Assembly (NCBI RefSeq): GCF_003731765.1
Contig: NZ_MOAL01000006.1
Coordinates: forward strand, 254,563 to 318,562
Direction: 5' to 3'
DNA length: 64,000 nt
DNA from: Pseudomonas chlororaphis
GTDB taxonomy: Bacteria; Pseudomonadota; Gammaproteobacteria; Pseudomonadales; Pseudomonadaceae
Under the pieces are notes generated by a model. The model saw only the letters and a program-made list of their open reading frames with translations, had not been told where the DNA came from and made no database searches. This document shows positions 59,262 to 64,000 of the stretch, in pieces. The translations under genes and the position numbers were made by a program. The stretch's first letter is position 1. Each line of letters opens with the position of its first letter.

Positions 59262-60161
59262 TCAGCTGGCGTTACGGGCCTTGGCCACGCGGGAGCCGGT
59301 GGGGCGGCCCAATACGTTGCAGATTTGCTGGCCGGCCAGGAGCAACTGATCCAGGTCGACCCCGGTCTCGATGCCCAAGCCGTTGAGCAGGTAGAGCACG
59401 TCTTCCGTGGCGACGTTACCGCTGGCGCCTTTGGCGTAAGGGCAACCGCCGAGGCCGGCAATCGAGCTGTCGAACACCGCGATGCCTTCCAGCAGGCTGG
59501 CGTACAGGTTGGCCATGGCCTGGCCGTAGGTGTCATGGAAGTGCCCGGCGAGCTTGTCCCTTGGCACCTGTGCGCCCACCACCTCGAACATCTTGCGGGT
59601 GGCGCCGGCGGTGCCCGTGCCGATGGTGTCGCCCAGAGACACTTCATAGCAGCCCATGGCATACAGCTCGCGGGCCACCAGGGCCACTTGTTCCGGTGCT
59701 ACGTCGCCCTCGTAGGGGCAGCCCAGCACGCAAGAAACGTAACCGCGCACGCTGACGCCATGCTGTTTGGCGGCGTCCATGATGGGGGCGAAGCGCGCCA
59801 GGCTGTCACTGATGGAGCAGTTGATATTGCGCTGGGAGAAGGATTCAGAGGCCGCAGCGAACACCGCCACCTCCTTGACCCCAGCCGCCAGCGCGTCTTC
59901 AAAGCCGCGCAGGTTGGGGGCCAGGGCGCCATAGACCACGCCCGGCTTGCGCTGGATGCGGGCAAACACCTCGGCCGAGCCGGCCATTTGCGGCACCCAT
60001 TTGGGCGAGACGAAGCTGCCCACTTCTATATAGCCAAGGCCGGCAGCACTCAGGGTATCCACCAGTTGCACCTTGTCGTCGACGCTGATGGGTTGGGCTT
60101 CGTTCTGCAGGCCGTCGCGGGGGCCGACTTCGATCAGGCGTACGTGGGTTGGCAGTGACAT
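59262..60161 (-). CDS. liuE: Hydroxymethylglutaryl-CoA lyase
   Basis: The 299-residue TIM-barrel enzyme splits HMG-CoA into acetyl-CoA and acetoacetate, the last step of leucine degradation. Motifs are EVGPRDGLQNE (metal and catalytic region), GCPYEGDVAPEQV, SLGDTIGTGTAG, HFHDTYGQA (metal His pair) and the catalytic Cys loop GLGGCPYAKGASGN. It is in the same direction as liuR, 58 bp downstream of it, and probably co-transcribed. It is separated from liuABCD by crcY and the oppositely oriented acyl-CoA synthetase. Confidence 0.95.
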   Translation of the reverse strand: MSLPTHVRLIEVGPRDGLQNEAQPISVDDKVQLVDTLSAAGLGYIEVGSFVSPKWVPQMAGSAEVFARIQRKPGVVYGALAPNLRGFEDALAAGVKEVAVFAAASESFSQRNINCSISDSLARFAPIMDAAKQHGVSVRGYVSCVLGCPYEGDVAPEQVALVARELYAMGCYEVSLGDTIGTGTAGATRKMFEVVGAQVPRDKLAGHFHDTYGQAMANLYASLLEGIAVFDSSIAGLGGCPYAKGASGNVATEDVLYLLNGLGIETGVDLDQLLLAGQQICNVLGRPTGSRVAKARNAS

Positions 60162-60219
60162 GGCAGGTACCTGTGCGGATGCAAGGCGAGCAGGGGAACT
60201 CGCAGTGCCGAAAAGGGAG

Positions 60220-60621
60220 TTATTGAGGGGCTTGCTGATTCTTGAGGGTCTGTTCCAGGGCCTGGGTGCAGCGCTCTTCGGCGGTGTCCAGTTCCAGCTT
60301 CATCTGTTCGATGTCGAGCAACTGTTGCTCCAGTTGGTCACGGCGCTCGCTGATTTTCGCCAGCATGCTGTGCAGCTGTTTCAGGTTGCCGCTGCTGGGG
60401 TCGTAGAGCTCGATCAGTTCTCGGCATTCAGCCAGGGAAAAACCGATGCGCTTGCCCCGCAGGATCAGCTTCAGGCTGACCTTGTCCCGGGGCGAATAGA
60501 TGCGCTCTTGGCCGCGGCGCTCGGGGGCCAGCAGACCTTGTTCTTCATAGAAGCGAATGGCCCGCGTGGTGATGTCGAGCTCGCGGGCGAGGTCGGAAAT
60601 GCTGTAGGTCTGGCTGCTCAT
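60220..60621 (-). CDS. liuR: MerR-family regulator of the liu regulon
   Basis: The 133-residue MerR protein has an N-terminal winged HTH (YSISDLARELDITTRAIRFYEEQGLLAPERRGQERIYSPRD) and a C-terminal dimer coiled coil (LHSMLAKISERRDQLEQQLLDIEQMKLELDT). No metal-binding cysteine signature; the single Cys lies in CRELIELYD and another in EERCTQ. It matches LiuR, which controls branched-chain amino acid degradation genes in proteobacteria. A 22-bp perfect palindrome lies about 40 bases upstream, and related sites sit before liuA and the acyl-CoA synthetase. ATG 60621 is preferred to TTG 60633. Confidence 0.9.
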   Translation of the reverse strand: MSSQTYSISDLARELDITTRAIRFYEEQGLLAPERRGQERIYSPRDKVSLKLILRGKRIGFSLAECRELIELYDPSSGNLKQLHSMLAKISERRDQLEQQLLDIEQMKLELDTAEERCTQALEQTLKNQQAPQ

Positions 60622-60660
60622 GGAGGCGCTCAAGAAAAGTCTTGGCGCTAAGCTAATTCC

Positions 60661-60682
60661 TGCTTGACGTATACGTCAAGCA
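60661..60682. promoter_or_regulatory. LiuR operator 3 (autoregulatory)
   Basis: A 22-bp perfect palindrome with centre TTGACGTATACGTCAA, 40-61 bases upstream of liuR. Its ACGT-nn-ACGT core is shared with the two sites between liuA and the acyl-CoA synthetase. Confidence 0.88.
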
Positions 60683-60698
60683 ATGTCCGTGGATAGCA

Positions 60699-60750
60699 CT
60701 CGCCAGCCAGCTCCTACCCATTGCTGTAGGAGCCGGCTTGCCGGCGAATC
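60699..60750. repeat. REP pair
   Basis: CTCGCCAGCCAGCTCCTA and the inverse TGTAGGAGCCGGCTTGCCGGCGA lie between liuR and the LysR gene, with the same core as the other three pairs. Confidence 0.75.
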
Positions 60751-60754
60751 GCAC

Positions 60755-61690
60755 TCAAGCCGTTTGCTGGTCGAGCTTCTTTTCATGGGCCGTGACTTGC
60801 TGGCACAGCTCGATCATCTGTTCGCGCATCCAGCGGTTGGCTGGGTCTTGGTCGGTGCTTTCGTGCCAGTAAAGGTGGGTTTCCACCGGCGGTACATCGT
60901 TCACCGGCAAGTTGAAGGCCTGCAGGTCATGGCGCCGAGCAAAACGTTCCGGCACGGTCATCACCATGTCGGTCTGTTGCAGCACCTGGGAGGCCATCAA
61001 GTAATGCTGGGAGCGCAGGGCAATCTTGCGCTGGATGCCCATTTTGCCCAGGGCCAGGTCGACATGGCCCAGGCCGCTGCGGCGGCTGGAAATATGGATA
61101 TGGGTCAGGGACAGGTAATCGTCGAGGGTGAATTTCTCTTTGCCCGCCAGGGGGTGGCCCTTGCGCATGGCGCAGACGTAGCGGTCTTCCATCAGCTTGA
61201 CGTGGCGCACCTGAGGATCGGTATTGAGCGGGGCGTCGACTGCAAAATCCAGGCGCCCGGCGGCCAGTTCCTTGGTGGTTTCCCGGCGTTTGGACAGGAA
61301 GCTCTCGATGATCACCGTCGGGGCCAGGCGGCGCAGGCGCTGGAACAGCGGTGGCAGGATCACCGCCTCGGTGAGGTCGGTCATGCTGATGCGGTAAGTC
61401 TTGACCGCCTGCAGCGGGTTGAAGATGCGGCTTTCCTGCACCGAGACCCGCAGCAGCGAGAGGGCGTTGCGCACCGGGCCGATGATGTTCTGGGCCATGG
61501 GCGTGGGCACCATGCCTTGGGCGGTGCGCACAAACAGCGGGTCATTGAAGGTCTCCCGCAAGCGGGCCAGGGCGTTGGAGACTGCCGGTTGGGTGATGCC
61601 GACAATCTGCCCGGCACGAGTCAGGTTCGCTTCGGTGTAGATCGCGTCGAAAACGATGAAGAGATTAAGGTCGACCTTGCTCAGATTCAT
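60755..61690 (-). CDS. LysR-family regulator divergent from an acyl-CoA dehydrogenase
   Basis: The 311-residue protein has the NodD-like N-terminus MNLSKVDLNLFIVFDAIYTEANLTRAGQIVGITQPAVSNALARLRETFNDPLF and an effector domain with YRISMTDLTEAVILPPL. The divergent acyl-CoA dehydrogenase gene, 190 bp away, is the obvious candidate target. The inducer is unknown. Its start codon is preceded by the 61691-61880 region, which is AT-rich for this genome. Confidence 0.88.
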   Translation of the reverse strand: MNLSKVDLNLFIVFDAIYTEANLTRAGQIVGITQPAVSNALARLRETFNDPLFVRTAQGMVPTPMAQNIIGPVRNALSLLRVSVQESRIFNPLQAVKTYRISMTDLTEAVILPPLFQRLRRLAPTVIIESFLSKRRETTKELAAGRLDFAVDAPLNTDPQVRHVKLMEDRYVCAMRKGHPLAGKEKFTLDDYLSLTHIHISSRRSGLGHVDLALGKMGIQRKIALRSQHYLMASQVLQQTDMVMTVPERFARRHDLQAFNLPVNDVPPVETHLYWHESTDQDPANRWMREQMIELCQQVTAHEKKLDQQTA

Positions 61691-61880
61691 GGCGCTGCAC
61701 TCTTATTGTTAAGGCGTCTTGTCAGGGCGGGAGGGCCTTGTCGATCAGCCGATCATATATCGGTGATGAATGTTAATACACGCTGAGAATAGGTTAGGTA
61801 AATTTTCGTAGCCTGTTCTAGCATCGAATCCACAGAGACCCACATCCCCCCATCACCTTCGAAAAAAGGTAGAGCTGCCC

Positions 61881-63110
61881 ATGGATTTTGCCTATTCCCC
61901 CAAGGTTCAGGAACTGCGTGAACGCGTGACTGCGTTCATGGACACGTACGTGTATCCGGCTGAAGCGGTGTTCGAGCGCCAGGTTGCCGAAGGCGATCGC
62001 TGGCAGCCCACCGCGATCATGGAGGAGCTCAAGCGCAAGGCTCAGGCAGAAGGCCTGTGGAACCTGTTTTTGCCGGAGTCGGAACTGGGCGCCGGCTTGA
62101 CCAACCTTGAGTACGCACCCCTGGCGGAAATCATGGGCCGCTCGCTGTTGGGGCCGGAGCCGTTCAACTGCTCGGCGCCGGACACCGGCAACATGGAAGT
62201 GCTGGTGCGCTACGCCAATGAAGAGCAGAAGGAGCGCTGGCTGGCGCCGTTGCTGCGCGGAGAAATCCGTTCGGCGTTCGCCATGACCGAGCCGGACGTG
62301 GCCTCGTCCGATGCCACCAATATGGCCGCGCGTGCGGTGCGTGACGGCGATGAGTGGGTGATCAACGGTAAGAAGTGGTGGACCTCGGGCGCTTGCGATC
62401 CACGTTGCCAGATCCTGATCTTCATGGGGCTGAGCAACCCGGACGCGCCACGCCATCAACAACACTCGATGATCCTGGTGCCGGTGGACACCCCCGGGGT
62501 GAAGATCCTGCGGCCGCTGCCGGTGTTCGGTTACGACGACGCGCCCCACGGCCATGCCGAGGTGCTGTTTGAAAACGTCCGTGTGCCTTACGAGAACGTG
62601 CTGCTGGGCGAGGGCCGTGGCTTTGAAATTGCCCAGGGGCGCCTGGGCCCGGGGCGCATTCACCACTGCATGCGCTCGATCGGCATGGCCGAGCGCGCAC
62701 TGGAACTGATGTGCAAGCGTGCGGTGAACCGGACCGCCTTCGGTAAACCATTGGCGCGCCTGGGGGGCAACATCGACAAAATCGCCGACTCGCGGATGGA
62801 GATCGACATGGCGCGCCTGTTGACCCTGAAGGCGGCCTACATGATGGACACCGTGGGCAACAAGGTGGCCAAGAGTGAAATCGCCCAGATCAAGGTGGTG
62901 GCGCCCAATGTGGCTTTGCGGGTGATCGACCGTGCGATCCAGATCCATGGCGGGGCCGGGGTGTCCAACGATTTCCCGCTGGCCTACATGTACGCCATGC
63001 AGCGCACATTGCGCCTGGCCGATGGCCCGGATGAAGTGCACCGGGCGGCGATCGGCAAGTTCGAAATCGGCAAGTACGTGCCCAAGGAGATGCTGCGCAG
63101 CGGGCATTGA
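61881..63110 (+). CDS. Acyl-CoA dehydrogenase
   Basis: The 409-residue FAD flavoenzyme of the ACAD11-like bacterial group has FAMTEPDVASSDATNMA (FAD and substrate loop), GEWVINGKKWWTSGA-like block at about 155-168, RTAFGKPL and IQIHGGAGVSNDFPLAYMYAMQRTLRLADGPDEVHR. It oxidises acyl-CoA to trans-2-enoyl-CoA; chain preference cannot be read. It may feed from branched or medium acyl chains. AAAAGGT lies upstream of ATG 61881. A hairpin after the stop probably terminates it. Confidence 0.92.
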   Translation: MDFAYSPKVQELRERVTAFMDTYVYPAEAVFERQVAEGDRWQPTAIMEELKRKAQAEGLWNLFLPESELGAGLTNLEYAPLAEIMGRSLLGPEPFNCSAPDTGNMEVLVRYANEEQKERWLAPLLRGEIRSAFAMTEPDVASSDATNMAARAVRDGDEWVINGKKWWTSGACDPRCQILIFMGLSNPDAPRHQQHSMILVPVDTPGVKILRPLPVFGYDDAPHGHAEVLFENVRVPYENVLLGEGRGFEIAQGRLGPGRIHHCMRSIGMAERALELMCKRAVNRTAFGKPLARLGGNIDKIADSRMEIDMARLLTLKAAYMMDTVGNKVAKSEIAQIKVVAPNVALRVIDRAIQIHGGAGVSNDFPLAYMYAMQRTLRLADGPDEVHRAAIGKFEIGKYVPKEMLRSGH

Positions 63111-63117
63111 TCGCTGC

Positions 63118-63164
63118 TTGTGAGCGCGCACCACCCGTGGGCGGCGCGCTCGCAAGCGTTTGTT
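63118..63164 (+). terminator. Probable terminator after the acyl-CoA dehydrogenase gene
   Basis: TTGTGAGCGCGC and GCGCGCTCGCAA form a 12-bp stem with one G-T pair around a 14-base loop, followed by GCGTTTGTTT. Confidence 0.6.
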
Positions 63165-63171
63165 TCAGGTC

Positions 63172-64000
63172 TCAGTAGACCCAGACTTCCACCCGTCTAT
63201 TCTTGATCCGGCCTTCATCGGCGGTGTTGGCTGCCACCGGCATGTCCGCACCAAAGCCGCGGATCTCGCGCATCACCACGCCGCTTTTCACCAGTTCCCG
63301 GCGCACGGCCATGGCCCGGAGCTTGGACAGCAGGGCTGCCCGCGCCGGGTCGCTCTTGGCATCGCCAAACCCCACCAGGGTCACTTGGCGGTCGAGCTTG
63401 TGCTGCAGGCGCAGGAAATCGAGCACCCGTCCCAAATCCTGGCGCGCCTTGTTGTCCAGGCTGGCGCTGCCTTCCTCAAAGCGAAAATTCACCGTCAGGC
63501 GCTGGGCCTGTTGCGCCAACCGTTGATAGTCCGTGGGCATTTGTGGGCTGGGGGGCACGCTCATGGCTTGCACGGTCTGGGCGATAAAACCGTTGGCGGC
63601 GACAATCGCCTGGCCTTTGGCGCTCTGGGCGAAATTCACCAGGGCCTCGGCCCAGGGGTTGTGCCCATTGGGCGGCAGGTACAGGTACAGCCGCCGTGAC
63701 AGCGGATAGTCCTCGGTGGCAATCAGGCTGTTGAGCGGCAGCATCGGCTGGGAGTCGCCGTCCACCAGGGCCACGGCTTTGGCCTGGCGCACATAGGGCA
63801 GGCCGATAAAGCCGATGCCCTGGCGGTCCTGGCTGACCGCATCGGACAGTTGCTCACTGGACTCGAAACGCCGGGCGGCGCTGCTCAGGGTTTTGCCTCG
63901 GCGGTTGAGCACCAGTTCCTTGAAGGTGTCGTAGGTCCCGGATTGTTCATCGCGGGCATACAGGTGCACCGGCCCGCCGACGCCACCCAATTCCTCCCAG
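63172..64000 (-). CDS. Phosphate-type substrate-binding / OmpA fusion protein, C-terminal part (truncated by window edge)
   Basis: The frame is open to the right edge; the start lies outside. At least 276 residues remain. The first part resembles the PstS-type periplasmic binding domain (YARDEQSGTYDTFKELVL, GIGFIGLPYVRQAKAVAL, YPLSRRLYLYLPPN, KGQAIVAANGFI). The last 110 residues are an OmpA-like peptidoglycan-binding domain (VNFRFEEGSASLDNKARQDL, LVGFGDAKSDPARAALLSKLRAMAVRREL, IKNRRVEVWVY). The fusion would tether a phosphate-like binding domain to the cell wall. Its role is not known. Confidence 0.85.
   Translation of the reverse strand, partial: WEELGGVGGPVHLYARDEQSGTYDTFKELVLNRRGKTLSSAARRFESSEQLSDAVSQDRQGIGFIGLPYVRQAKAVALVDGDSQPMLPLNSLIATEDYPLSRRLYLYLPPNGHNPWAEALVNFAQSAKGQAIVAANGFIAQTVQAMSVPPSPQMPTDYQRLAQQAQRLTVNFRFEEGSASLDNKARQDLGRVLDFLRLQHKLDRQVTLVGFGDAKSDPARAALLSKLRAMAVRRELVKSGVVMREIRGFGADMPVAANTADEGRIKNRRVEVWVY

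Noticed and set aside
59088..60158. + strand ORF opposite liuE and part of crcY
   Set aside because: Mirror of liuE plus non-coding RNA sequence; no protein motif.
1..64000. CRISPR arrays, insertion sequences, prophage or plasmid genes
   Set aside because: No regularly spaced direct repeats, transposase, integrase or phage structural genes were seen; the XRE-S24 repressor at 50239 stands alone.

Overview
The window is a stretch of a Pseudomonas chromosome, most likely of the P. fluorescens group. Evidence is the high GC content, the conserved order tRNA cluster - tig - clpP - clpX - lon - hupB - ppiD, pseudomonad-type REP pairs between genes, a PrrF RNA under a Fur box, and a CrcY-type RNA with a sigma54 promoter next to the HMG-CoA lyase gene. 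I saw no phage, insertion sequence, CRISPR array or plasmid function.

Layout. 1-6.1 kb: end of an MFS exporter, nhaR, a small lipoprotein, a TerC-type membrane protein, a C39-like lipoprotein, pbpG and folD. 6.3-15.7 kb: tRNA-Arg, tRNA-His and tRNA-Leu, then the proteostasis block tig, clpP, clpX, lon, hupB and ppiD. A decayed tRNA-Asp lies between hupB and ppiD. 15.8-29.8 kb: an MFS/LysR pair, a DUF2242 lipoprotein, a pyruvate-dehydrogenase E1 paralogue, a MarR regulator and a truncated half-E1 protein. These are followed by a 28-residue ORF, an AraC regulator, a nitrilase-like protein, fadH, a PLP enzyme and a cytochrome b561. 30-36.4 kb: phnX and phnW with a divergent LysR gene (aminoethylphosphonate use), a YebC-family protein, a leucine-rich-repeat protein kinase and an AFG1/ZapE ATPase. 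36.6-43.2 kb: a seven-gene Csu-type chaperone-usher pilus operon. 43.2-46.3 kb: an ECF sigma / anti-sigma pair divergent from a catalase-family peroxidase and a cytochrome b561. 46.3-50.9 kb: an MFS/HxlR pair, an M14 carboxypeptidase, prrF, a DUF6124-like gene and an XRE-S24 repressor. 51-61 kb: the leucine/isovalerate (liu) regulon, split into liuABCD, a divergent acyl-CoA synthetase, crcY, liuE and liuR. 61-64 kb: a LysR/acyl-CoA dehydrogenase pair and a partial PstS/OmpA fusion.

The most interesting element is the E1 / MarR / half-E1 arrangement (18.98-23.5 kb). A complete homodimeric-type E1 and a protein keeping only the second half of the same fold flank one MarR gene. Both have promoter-proximal copies of the palindrome TTGCAATTGCAA, which suggests a single regulon. 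Other regulatory logic readable in the sequence: matching ECF promoters on both strands between sigma factor and peroxidase (GGAATA-N15-CGTCT); three ACGT-nn-ACGT palindromes linking liuA, the acyl-CoA synthetase and liuR; a long nested inverted repeat between the MFS and HxlR genes; a sigma32-like promoter before lon; and two regulatory RNAs (PrrF and CrcY) with their promoters.

Coordinates of coding regions include the stop codon. Where an ORF could begin upstream, I chose the start with the best ribosome binding site or family fit and say so. All homology statements come from reading the sequence, not from a database search.
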